NCBI GenBank assembly: GCA_041397305.1
Contig: JAWKWX010000008.1
Span: forward strand, 1 to 64,000
Origin: TMP-24 sp041397305
GTDB lineage: Bacteria; Pseudomonadota; Alphaproteobacteria; Rhodobacterales; Rhodobacteraceae
Direction of reading: 5' to 3'
Length of the DNA stretch: 64,000 nucleotides
Part shown: piece after piece, positions 52,485 to 59,964 of the stretch
How positions within the stretch are numbered: position 1 is the stretch's first letter
How the letters are laid out: each line of letters opens with the position of its first letter
Notes under the pieces: model-generated
Told to the model about the DNA's origin: nothing
Databases searched by the model: none
What the model saw: only the letters and a program-made list of their open reading frames with translations
Program-made: the position numbers and the translations under genes

Positions 52485-53542
52485 AGCCAGTCCTTCCGGC
52501 CAGTGCCGACGGCGTCTGCGACAGTCGCAAACCCGTCGCGGGCAAGGCGGGCGTCGAGGCCATGCGCGATCTCGGTGACGAGCGAAAGGCCGCCATAGAC
52601 CATCGCCGAATAGAGCTGCAGGGCCGAGGCGCCGGCGCGGATCTTCTGATAGGCCTCTTCGGCGGAACCGACGCCGCCGACGCCGATCAGCGGCAGGCGG
52701 CCCTCGGTCAATTGTGACAGGCGGGCAAGGACGTGGGTCGAGCGGTCGAACAGGGGGGCGCCGGAAAGCCCGCCTGTCTCGCTGGCGTGGCGGCTTTTCA
52801 GCCCATCGCGGGCAAGCGTCGTATTCGTGGCGATGATCCCGTCGATACCGCTTTCAAGCGCCACCTCGGCCAGGTCTTCCAGTTCGGCGGGCGAGAGGTC
52901 GGGTGCGATCTTGAGGAAGAGGGCGGGGCGGTTCGCAAGGCCTGCGCGGGTCTCGACCACACCGGCGAGGAGGGCGGCGAGCGCCGCCTTGCCCTGCAGG
53001 TCGCGCAGTTTCTCGGTGTTGGGCGAGGAGACATTCACCGTGGCGAAATCGACATGCGGCCCGCAATGGGCGAGCACGCGGGCGAAATCGGCGGCGCGGT
53101 CGGCGCTGTCCTTGTTGGCGCCGAGATTGAGGCCGACTGGCACGGCGGTCTTGCGGCGCCGGGCGAGGCGGGCGCCGATCGCTTCCATGCCTTCATTGTT
53201 GAAGCCGAAGCGGTTGATCACCGCCCGGTCCTCGGTCAGGCGGAAGAGGCGCGGCTTGGGGTTGCCGGGCTGCGGGCGCGGGGTGGCGGCGCCGACCTCG
53301 ATGAAGCCGAAGCCCGCGCGGGCGAGGGGCGCGACGGCCTCGGCATTCTTGTCATAGCCCGCGGCGAGGCCCACCGGGTTCGGCAGGGCAAGGCCCGCCA
53401 CGGTCGTTGCAAGCCGCGACGAGGTGACGGGGCCGGGCAGCGGCGCGAGGCCCGTGGCAAGGGCGCGGAGCGACAGGCCATGCGCGCGTTCGGGATCGCA
53501 GCGGTGGAGGGCGGCGAGGGCCGCGCGTTCTAATAGGGTCAC
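52481..53542 (-). CDS. pyrD: Dihydroorotate dehydrogenase (quinone), class 2
   Basis: 353 residues from GTG 53542, which overlaps the DUF952 stop (GTGA). Class 2 features: an N-terminal helical extension before LPNPVGLAAGYDKNAEAV, GFGFIEVGAATPRPQPGNPK, NRFGFNNEGM, VNVSSPNTEKLRDLQ with the catalytic Ser, and FLKIAPDLSP. It oxidises dihydroorotate to orotate and reduces ubiquinone at the inner membrane. Middle gene of DUF952-pyrD-arsC. Confidence 0.96.
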   Translation of the reverse strand: MTLLERAALAALHRCDPERAHGLSLRALATGLAPLPGPVTSSRLATTVAGLALPNPVGLAAGYDKNAEAVAPLARAGFGFIEVGAATPRPQPGNPKPRLFRLTEDRAVINRFGFNNEGMEAIGARLARRRKTAVPVGLNLGANKDSADRAADFARVLAHCGPHVDFATVNVSSPNTEKLRDLQGKAALAALLAGVVETRAGLANRPALFLKIAPDLSPAELEDLAEVALESGIDGIIATNTTLARDGLKSRHASETGGLSGAPLFDRSTHVLARLSQLTEGRLPLIGVGGVGSAEEAYQKIRAGASALQLYSAMVYGGLSLVTEIAHGLDARLARDGFATVADAVGTGRKDWL

Positions 53543-53877
53543 AAGACACCTTCGGGAAAGATATGGCCGACCGCGCCCAGAGGCAGCGACTTGTCCCAGA
53601 CGACATCCGAGAGGCGCAGCGGCCGGTAGAGATGGGGAAAGAGTGCGCCGCCGCGCGAGGGTTCCCATTTCAGATCGGGTCCGAGGCGGTCGGGATCGAC
53701 CGCGACCAGAACCAGATCGCTTTCGGAGGCGAAATGTTTCGCCGCCGTCTCGGTCACCTGGGCGGGGGTGGAGAAATGGATATAGCCATCGGCGAGATCG
53801 ACAGGCGCGCCACGCGTCTCGCCCGCCGTGCGGAAGGCGTCCCATTCAGGTCTGCGGAAGATCTTCAGGATCAGCAT
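53539..53877 (-). CDS. DUF952 family protein
   Basis: 112 residues: MLILKIFRRPEWDAF, then DGYIHFSTPAQVTETAAKHF and LKWEPSRGGALFPHLYRPL, ending in SLPLGAVGHIFP. DUF952 proteins are small soluble proteins, likely of a toxin-like ADP-ribosyl fold by structure prediction as I recall, with no proven activity. It precedes pyrD with an overlapping stop. The ATG at 53877 starts the conserved part. Confidence 0.87.
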   Translation of the reverse strand: MLILKIFRRPEWDAFRTAGETRGAPVDLADGYIHFSTPAQVTETAAKHFASESDLVLVAVDPDRLGPDLKWEPSRGGALFPHLYRPLRLSDVVWDKSLPLGAVGHIFPEGVL

Positions 53878-53923
53878 GGCGCGCTCTTGCCCTGTGAAGG
53901 GCCCGCCGGTCAAGCCCGTCGCG

Positions 53924-53938
53924 CTGTCGTTACGACAG
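53924..53938. promoter_or_regulatory. Perfect palindrome in the DUF952/phosphatase divergent region
   Basis: CTGTCGT-T-ACGACAG is an exact 7-1-7 dyad. A perfect TTGACA follows at 53951-53956 on the plus strand, though no good -10 stands at 17 bases. Likely an operator for one or both divergent genes; no regulator gene is adjacent. Confidence 0.5.
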
Positions 53939-54008
53939 GCGCAATAATCTTTGACAGGGCGGCGCGGGGAACGCACGATCCGCTATCGAGTCTTCAGGGA
54001 GATTGATC

Positions 54009-55523
54009 ATGAAAAGAATGAGCTCGCAATTGTCCTTCGCCGCGCTCGCGGTTGCGGCCGGATTTGCCGCCTTTCCCGCCGCAGCAGAGACGGTGAAGCT
54101 TACGCTCCTCGGCGTCGGCGATGTCTACAATTTCGAGGAAGAGGACGGGCGGGGCGGTTTTGCCCGGCTGAACGCCGTGGCCAAGGCCGAACGCGCGGCC
54201 AATCCCAACACGCTGTACCTTTTTGACGGCGACATGCTGTCGCCCTCGCTGATGTCGGGTTTCGACAAGGGCCAGAACACGATCGATTTCACCAATCTCG
54301 TGCCGTTCGACCTGGCCGTCCCCGGCAACCATGAATTCGATTTCGGGCCGGAGAACTTTGCCGAGAAGGTCAAGGCATCGGCCTACCCCTGGGCGGCGAT
54401 CAACATCACCAATGCGGATGGCTCTGCCGTCGAAGGGCTTGGCGGGGTGATGGTGAAGGAGGTGGGCGGGCTCAAGGTCGCGCTCGTTCCGGTGGCGCAG
54501 GATACGTCGCCCGCGGTTTCCTCGACCGGAGATCTGAAATTCCTGCCGACGGTCGACACCGCGGTCGCGGCGGCCAAGCAGGCGCGCGAGGACGGTGCCG
54601 ATATCGTCGTCGGCGTGGTGCAGACCGACATGGAAAACGACCGGGCGCTGATCAAGAGCCATGCGTTCGACGTGATCCTGTCGGGCGACGACCATTCCTA
54701 TGCGACCGCCTATGACGGGGTCACCGCCTATGTCGAGACCTCGATCGACGGGCAATTCCTGTCGCCGGTCGACCTCTTTGTCACCGTCGAGGAGAAGGAC
54801 GGCAAGCGCCAGGTCGAGTGGTATCCGCATTTCCGCTTCATCGATACGGCCGACGTGGAGCCCGATGCCGACAGTCAGGCTCTGGCCGACAAGCTGTCGG
54901 CGCAAATGGACGAGACGCTCGGGGTCGAGATCGGCACGCTGGAAGGCGGACTCGACAGCCGCCGCAATGTGGTGCGGGCCGAGGAAGCGACGATGGGCGA
55001 CCTGATCGCCGACGCGTTGCGCGACCAGACCGGGGCCGATATCGCCATCATGAACGGCGGCGGTATCCGGGGCGACCGGACCTATGACGCGGGGGCGAAG
55101 CTCACCCGCCGCGACATCCTGACCGAACTGCCGTTCGGCAATATCACGGTGGTCACCGAACTGCCGGGCAGCCAGGTTCTGGCGGCGCTGGAAAACGGCG
55201 TGAGCCAGGTCGAGAAGGGCGCGGGCCGCTTCCCGCAGGTCTCCGGCCTGACCTTCGCGTTCGACGCATCGGCCGAAGCCGGCGCGCGCGTGTCGGAGGT
55301 CATGGTCGGCGGCGCGCCGCTGGAGGCCGACAAGCTCTACAAGGTCGCGGTCAACGATTATATCCTTGGCGGCGGCGACGGCTATGCGGCGCTTGGCGGC
55401 GGGCGGATCGTGACCGACGGGCCGACGGGGCATCTCGTGGCCAATGACGTGATGGCCTATGTCGAAAAGCTCGGGACGGTGAATGTGGTCCTCGACGGGC
55501 GGATCAGGAAGCTCGGTCAGTAA
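54009..55523 (+). CDS. Periplasmic 5'-nucleotidase/UshA-like metallophosphatase
   Basis: 504 residues with a signal peptide (FPAAAE cleavage). The N-terminal metallophosphatase domain has LYLFDGDMLSPS and VPGNHEFDFG, and the C-terminal domain has MNGGGIRGDRTYDAGAK and NDYILGGGDGYAAL, which are 5'-nucleotidase C motifs. Two metal motifs depart from the usual form: the first (DxH) reads GDVYNF and the last (GHxH) reads GDDHSY. It may be a subfamily with altered metal site rather than a dead enzyme. Substrate, probably a nucleotide or other phosphoester, is not certain. Confidence 0.87.
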   Translation: MKRMSSQLSFAALAVAAGFAAFPAAAETVKLTLLGVGDVYNFEEEDGRGGFARLNAVAKAERAANPNTLYLFDGDMLSPSLMSGFDKGQNTIDFTNLVPFDLAVPGNHEFDFGPENFAEKVKASAYPWAAINITNADGSAVEGLGGVMVKEVGGLKVALVPVAQDTSPAVSSTGDLKFLPTVDTAVAAAKQAREDGADIVVGVVQTDMENDRALIKSHAFDVILSGDDHSYATAYDGVTAYVETSIDGQFLSPVDLFVTVEEKDGKRQVEWYPHFRFIDTADVEPDADSQALADKLSAQMDETLGVEIGTLEGGLDSRRNVVRAEEATMGDLIADALRDQTGADIAIMNGGGIRGDRTYDAGAKLTRRDILTELPFGNITVVTELPGSQVLAALENGVSQVEKGAGRFPQVSGLTFAFDASAEAGARVSEVMVGGAPLEADKLYKVAVNDYILGGGDGYAALGGGRIVTDGPTGHLVANDVMAYVEKLGTVNVVLDGRIRKLGQ

Positions 55524-55607
55524 CCGGGTCGCTCATCGGCCCTGACCGGCCACTTCGCGGGGTGACCGCCGAAGAGCGGCCGTCGGGGCGCGATGAGGCG
55601 CCCGGGC

Positions 55608-56222
55608 CTACGGCCCGATCCGGGCATGAATCGCGAGGTCGCGGTCTTCGTCATCCTTGAAGAAGGCCATCCATTCCTCGCAACCGTCGGGATGGCGGTG
55701 GATCAGATGGGGGGCGCCGGTGAAGTCGGCGCCCTTTTCCGTGAGATGGGCATGTGCCGTGCCGATATCGGGCACGGCGAGGTAGAGAATGTCGGCTTCC
55801 TCGCGCTTGCCGGTCTCCCGCAGCATCAGCCTTGTGCCGCCGAGATCGTAGAAGGCGAGGCCGGGGAAGGCGTAAAGCTCGGGCAGGCCGAGAAGGTCGC
55901 GCCAGAAGGCGCGGGCACGGTCGAGGTTTTCGACGCGGCGGGCGATCTGGCCGAGGGGGCCAAGGGGGTGCATGGGGTCTGCTCCTGTCGAGGGGGCGCG
56001 GGCGCTGCCCTTGCGGACGCCGGTCCAGTTGCGCAGTTCGGCCCGGCCCGCGAGGCCGAGCTTTGCAGTCGCCGACCGGGCGAGGGAGCGCGCGCCATAC
56101 AGGCTGATGCCGAGATGGGTCGCGATGCGCGCGGTCGACAGGCCGTGGCGCACAAGCTCCGTCACCCGCCATTCGGCGGGGGTGAGACGGTCGTCATGGG
56201 GCGGGCGGCCACGTCGGGTCAT
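55608..56222 (-). CDS. LuxR-type helix-turn-helix fused to a VOC (glyoxalase-fold) domain
   Basis: 204 residues. The N-terminal 65 residues read LTPAEWRVTELVRHGLSTAR and IATHLGISLYGARSLARSAT, a LuxR-type DNA-binding domain. The C-terminal part (residues 84-204) is a VOC domain: GQIARRVENLDRARAFWRDL and ADFTGAPHLIHRHPDGCEEW. A joining linker with a Met at residue 84 could allow separate expression of the VOC part. It may be a ligand-sensing regulator; ligand and targets are unknown. Confidence 0.82.
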   Translation of the reverse strand: MTRRGRPPHDDRLTPAEWRVTELVRHGLSTARIATHLGISLYGARSLARSATAKLGLAGRAELRNWTGVRKGSARAPSTGADPMHPLGPLGQIARRVENLDRARAFWRDLLGLPELYAFPGLAFYDLGGTRLMLRETGKREEADILYLAVPDIGTAHAHLTEKGADFTGAPHLIHRHPDGCEEWMAFFKDDEDRDLAIHARIGP

Positions 56223-56267
56223 GGGCGGAGGCTAGCGCGGACGGGGGCGAATTTCACTCCCCCTCCC

Positions 56268-56297
56268 TTGCGCGGGGCAGGTCTCTGCCTCTATAGG
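56268..56297 (+). promoter_or_regulatory. Promoter of tRNA-Gly
   Basis: TTGCGC (56268-56273), 18 bases, TATAGG (56292-56297), ending 8 bases before the tRNA 5' end. Confidence 0.65.
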
Positions 56298-56305
56298 GGG
56301 GCCAT

Positions 56306-56379
56306 GCGGGTGTAGCTCAATGGTAGAGCAGCAGCCTTCCAAGCTGAATACGTGGGTTCGATTCCCATCACCCGCTCCA
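56306..56379 (+). tRNA. tRNA-Gly (TCC)
   Basis: Cloverleaf: acceptor GCGGGTG/CACCCGC, D arm GCTC/GAGC, anticodon loop CTTCCAA with anticodon TCC, T loop GGTTCGATTCC, discriminator T and encoded CCA. The top anticodon pair is a G-A mismatch. Reads GGA and GGG codons. Confidence 0.97.
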
Positions 56380-56450
56380 TCCTTTCCCGTTGGCCCTGCG
56401 ACGGCGTCGTGATCCGATCGCGCCGCGCTGGCGCGCGGCATGCCATCTTT

Positions 56451-56520
56451 CCCTGCGCGGGCATTGGCCCGCGCAGGGGCGGGGCCTTCGGCGAGAGTAT
56501 TTCCGGACGGCAAGCGGGAA
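56451..56520 (-). repeat. 3' element copy D with a 12-bp perfect stem
   Basis: Between tRNA-Gly and the DUF1353 gene. On the minus strand, 24 bases after the DUF1353 stop, the order CGCTTGCCGTCCGG, AAATACTC, GC-rich is repeated. A perfect 12-bp stem (56451-56462 with 56467-56478, loop ATTG) follows and may end both transcripts. Confidence 0.5.
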
Positions 56521-56542
56521 GGGCGTCCGTCAGGCCCGGCCT

Positions 56543-57253
56543 TCAGAAGGAGAAGATCGCCACCACTTCGGCCGCCGGTTCGCTGATCACCGCGCCCTCC
56601 TCGTTGGTGAAGGTGCGCAAGCCCGCGATATCGCCGATCTGGGGCGTGAAGCCGATGGCGCGGAGCGCGAGCTTGCGGTCCTCCGGGGTGACGGGGTCGC
56701 AGGCGCCCTTCACTTTCCAGCGGTCGAGCGAGAAGGGGCTGGTGACCGCATAGGTGACGGTCGGCCCCGAGATGTCGCGCTTCTTCACTTTCCCGCTTTC
56801 CTCGAGCGCCTTGATCGCCTCGGCGATGACTTCCGCCGAATCCTGGAAGGTCGCGTCTTCGATCTTCCTGTAGGCCGCGTCGGTCCTGCCGTCGTTCAGG
56901 CATTGGCGGGCAGCGAAGAGCCAGTCGTGGATCATGTAGGCGGGTCCGTAGTTCCAGGGCGTGAGGCCGTTGAAGACCCGGCCGATCGGCGGGATCGAGC
57001 CGCCATCGGTATACATCATCCCGGGCTCGATCACCTGCACCCGGGTCTTGCCGTCGGGCCGCGTGAAGGTCAAGGGATCGCGCGGGCTCGGCACATAGAC
57101 GAAGGTTCCGTCGCCCGCCGGGCCGGTGTCGCGCAGCCAGACCACGACAAGGTCGCCCTGAAAGGTTCCGGCGCGGGTGGTTTCGTAATTGACATTGGCG
57201 CACCCCGAAAGAAGCCCGAGCGCCAGTGCGGCTGCAGATGCCTTGGTCTTCAT
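56543..57253 (-). CDS. DUF1353 lipoprotein
   Basis: 236 residues from ATG 57253 with GGGAGGG upstream. A lipoprotein signal ends LLSGC, Cys18. DUF1353 follows: IEPGMMYTDGGSIPPIGRVF, YGPAYMIHDWLFAARQCLND and AYRKIEDATF. DUF1353 domains are also known from phage proteins, and no function is established. It probably sits on a membrane as a lipid-anchored protein. Confidence 0.87.
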   Translation of the reverse strand: MKTKASAAALALGLLSGCANVNYETTRAGTFQGDLVVVWLRDTGPAGDGTFVYVPSPRDPLTFTRPDGKTRVQVIEPGMMYTDGGSIPPIGRVFNGLTPWNYGPAYMIHDWLFAARQCLNDGRTDAAYRKIEDATFQDSAEVIAEAIKALEESGKVKKRDISGPTVTYAVTSPFSLDRWKVKGACDPVTPEDRKLALRAIGFTPQIGDIAGLRTFTNEEGAVISEPAAEVVAIFSF

Positions 57254-57464
57254 CCGTCCCTCCCCCGAAATCGCCCCGATACTACCACGGCGCGAGCCTG
57301 GACGCGACCTGGCCGGTCGAAGGTGCCCGGAGCCTGGTCTGCCCTTTCCCGCCCTCCCTGCGTGCCGCCGGACCCGCGGCGCGCGGACCTGCGGCACTCG
57401 GGCGCTTGTGACGGGGGGGCTGCGCGCCTAAAGGGGAGGAACGCGACGAAAGACCGGAGTTCCG

Positions 57465-59276
57465 ATGGCCCGCCGACCCGTTGAGATGAACGAAGACCGC
57501 GCACCATCGCGCAAGGTGGGGGCACTCGCGGCCCTGTGGCCCTTCGTCAGGCCCTACCGGCTGATGGCGTTGGGCGCGCTTCTGGCGCTGGCGCTTACGG
57601 CCGGGGTGAGCCTTGTCCTGCCGATTGCCGTCCGTCGGGTGGTGGACGGGTTCAACAAGGGCGGCGAGCTGCTGGATCAGTATTTCCTTGCGGCCGTCGG
57701 TATCGCGGCGCTGCTGGCCGTGGGAACCGGCTGTCGGTACTATCTCGTGACCCGCCTCGGCGAGCGGGTAGTCTCCGACATCCGCAAGGCGGTCTTTGAC
57801 CGGGTGGTGGGGATGAGCCCGGCCTTCTTCGAACGGCTGATGACCGGCGAGGTGCTGAGCCGGATCACCACCGATACGACGCTTATCCTGTCGGTGATCG
57901 GTTCGTCCGTGTCCATCGCGCTTCGCAACATGCTGATGCTTCTTGGCGGGCTGGTGCTGATGTTCTTCACCTCGGCCAAGCTGACCGGGCTCGTGCTTTT
58001 GCTCGTGCCGCTGGTCGTCGGGCCGATCATCCTGCTTGGTCGGCGTCTCAGACGGCTGTCACGCGAGAACCAGGACTGGATCGCCGCCTCCTCGGGCCAG
58101 GCGTCGGAAGTGCTGGGCGCAGTGCAGGTGGTGCAGGCCTTCACGCATGAAGCCGAAAGCCGGGCGGATTTCGGCGCCGTGACGGAAAAGAGCTTCACCT
58201 CGGCCAAGGTCCGTATCAAGGCGCGTGCGCTGATGACCGTCATCGTGATCTTCCTGATCTTCACCGGGGTGGTCGGGGTTCTGTGGATCGGCGCGCGCGA
58301 TGTGCGCACCGGAACGATGACCATCGGCGATCTCGTCCAGTTCGTGATCTATGCGGTGATGGTCGCAGGCTCCACCGGGGCCCTTTCGGAGATCTGGGGC
58401 GAATTGCAGCGGGCGGCGGGGGCGACGGAACGGCTGGTGGAGCTGTTGTCGGCCGAGGATACGATCCGCGATCCGGCTTCACCCCTGGCGCTGCCGCGTC
58501 CGGTACGGGGCGAGATCGCGTTCGAGAAAGTCACCTTCCACTATCCGTCGCGGCCGAACCGGTCGGCGCTGGAGGAGGTCACACTCAAGGTCCGGCCCGG
58601 CGAGACCGTGGCCCTTGTCGGCCCGTCCGGGGCGGGCAAGACCACGGTGATCCAGCTTCTGCAGCGGTTCTGGGATCCCGAGGCGGGGCGCATCACATTG
58701 GACGGGGTCGACCTTGCCGCGATGACGCGGGCCGATTTCCGCCGCGCCATCGCGCTCGTGCCGCAGGATCCGGTGATCTTCGCAGCCTCTGCCCGCGAGA
58801 ATATCCGCTTCGGCCGCCCCGGGGCGACGGATGCCGAGGTCGAGGCGGCCGCGAAGGCGGCTGCGGCGCACGCGTTTCTGGCCGCGTTGCCGGACGGGTA
58901 TGACACCTATGTCGGCGAGCGTGGCGTGATGTTGTCGGGCGGGCAGAAACAGCGGATCGCGATCGCCCGCGCGATCCTGCGGGACGCACCGGTGCTGCTT
59001 CTCGACGAGGCGACATCGGCACTTGATGCCGAAAGCGAGCGGGCGGTGCAAAGAGCGGTCGAGGGCCTGTCGAAGGGCCGCACCGTGATCGTCGTCGCCC
59101 ACCGCCTGGCGACGGTGAAGAAGGCCGACCGGATCGTCGTCTTCGACGAGGGACGGATCGTGGCGGAGGGTCCGCACGAGAAGCTCGTCGCCGAAGGCGG
59201 TCTCTATGCCCGGCTCGCCCGGTTGCAGTTCGCCAGCGGCGAAGTTCCGCCCGCCATTGCGGTTGACGCCACGTAG
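57465..59276 (+). CDS. ABC exporter, fused membrane and ATPase domains (ABCB/MsbA-like)
   Basis: 603 residues. The first 330 residues carry six membrane segments of the type 1 exporter fold (LMALGALLALALTAGVSLVL to IGDLVQFVIYAVMVAGSTGAL). The ATPase has Walker A GPSGAGKTTVIQLLQ, the Q loop IALVPQDP, signature LSGGQKQRIAIARAIL, Walker B VLLLDEATSALDAESE and the H loop VIVVAHRLATVKKADRI. It works as a homodimer that exports a lipid or drug; MsbA-type lipid transport cannot be told from other exporters here. Confidence 0.93.
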   Translation: MARRPVEMNEDRAPSRKVGALAALWPFVRPYRLMALGALLALALTAGVSLVLPIAVRRVVDGFNKGGELLDQYFLAAVGIAALLAVGTGCRYYLVTRLGERVVSDIRKAVFDRVVGMSPAFFERLMTGEVLSRITTDTTLILSVIGSSVSIALRNMLMLLGGLVLMFFTSAKLTGLVLLLVPLVVGPIILLGRRLRRLSRENQDWIAASSGQASEVLGAVQVVQAFTHEAESRADFGAVTEKSFTSAKVRIKARALMTVIVIFLIFTGVVGVLWIGARDVRTGTMTIGDLVQFVIYAVMVAGSTGALSEIWGELQRAAGATERLVELLSAEDTIRDPASPLALPRPVRGEIAFEKVTFHYPSRPNRSALEEVTLKVRPGETVALVGPSGAGKTTVIQLLQRFWDPEAGRITLDGVDLAAMTRADFRRAIALVPQDPVIFAASARENIRFGRPGATDAEVEAAAKAAAAHAFLAALPDGYDTYVGERGVMLSGGQKQRIAIARAILRDAPVLLLDEATSALDAESERAVQRAVEGLSKGRTVIVVAHRLATVKKADRIVVFDEGRIVAEGPHEKLVAEGGLYARLARLQFASGEVPPAIAVDAT

Positions 59277-59374
59277 GCTGCCGAACCTGCTTGATCCCCC
59301 GGTCCGACCTGCCAAGACTGTTCGCGCCGGAAGCCTTCGGGCGATCCGGTCCTGATGTGTTTATGGAGGTTGCT

Positions 59375-59806
59375 ATGGGTATGTGGGATTTCGTGAAAGG
59401 TGCAGGCAAGAAGATCTTCGGGGGCGCGGCGGAGGCCGCCGAGGTTCCGAAGGAAGAGGCGCTGCGCAAGGAGATCGAGGATCTGGGGCTCGACGCCCAG
59501 GGGATCGACATCAAGGTCGTCGATGACAGGGTCGAACTGAGCGGCACTGCCGTAAGCCAGGAGGTCAAGGAAAAGATCATCACCGCCGTCGGCAATGTCG
59601 AAGGCATCGCCAAGGTCGAGGACAAGACGCCCGGCAAGGATCCCGTCTTCCATACGGTCACCAAGGGCGAGACCCTGTCGGCGATCGCCAAGAAGACGCT
59701 CGGCAATGCCAACCGCTACGGCGAAATCTTCGAGGCGAACCGGCCGATGCTGAAACATCCCGACAAGATCTATCCCGGCCAGGTGCTGCGCATTCCGCAG
59801 GCCTGA
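59375..59806 (+). CDS. kbp: Potassium-binding BON-LysM protein
   Basis: 143 residues. It follows E. coli Kbp (YgaU) end to end: MGMWDFVKGAGKKIFG at the start, a BON domain at about residues 50-85 (IDIKVVDDRVELSGTAVSQE), and a LysM domain at 95-143 (HTVTKGETLSAIAKKTLG and PDKIYPGQVLRIPQ). Kbp binds K+ in the cytoplasm at high external potassium. Ribosome site GGAGG. Confidence 0.93.
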   Translation: MGMWDFVKGAGKKIFGGAAEAAEVPKEEALRKEIEDLGLDAQGIDIKVVDDRVELSGTAVSQEVKEKIITAVGNVEGIAKVEDKTPGKDPVFHTVTKGETLSAIAKKTLGNANRYGEIFEANRPMLKHPDKIYPGQVLRIPQA

Positions 59807-59817
59807 GCCCCTCGTGC

Positions 59818-59842
59818 GGCGCGGCGGTAACGTCGCCGCGCC
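59818..59842 (+). terminator. Hairpin after kbp
   Basis: GGCGCGGCG (59818-59826) pairs with CGCCGCGCC (59834-59842) around GTAACGT, 12 bases after the kbp stop. No T-run follows, so termination is uncertain. Confidence 0.5.
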
Positions 59843-59964
59843 AGAAATGACGCGAGGTTTTTGCGGGCGCGCGCCGCTCGCGACTTGCCCGACCCGGCCT
59901 TTCACCGCATTGTCGAACGACAGGGACGAACGCCCGGGGGAACGGGCGGCTGGGGAGAGGAACG

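Noticed and set aside
53951..53979. Sigma-70 promoter for the phosphatase gene at TTGACA
   Set aside because: The -35 is perfect but no acceptable -10 lies 16-18 bases downstream, so I did not list it as a promoter.
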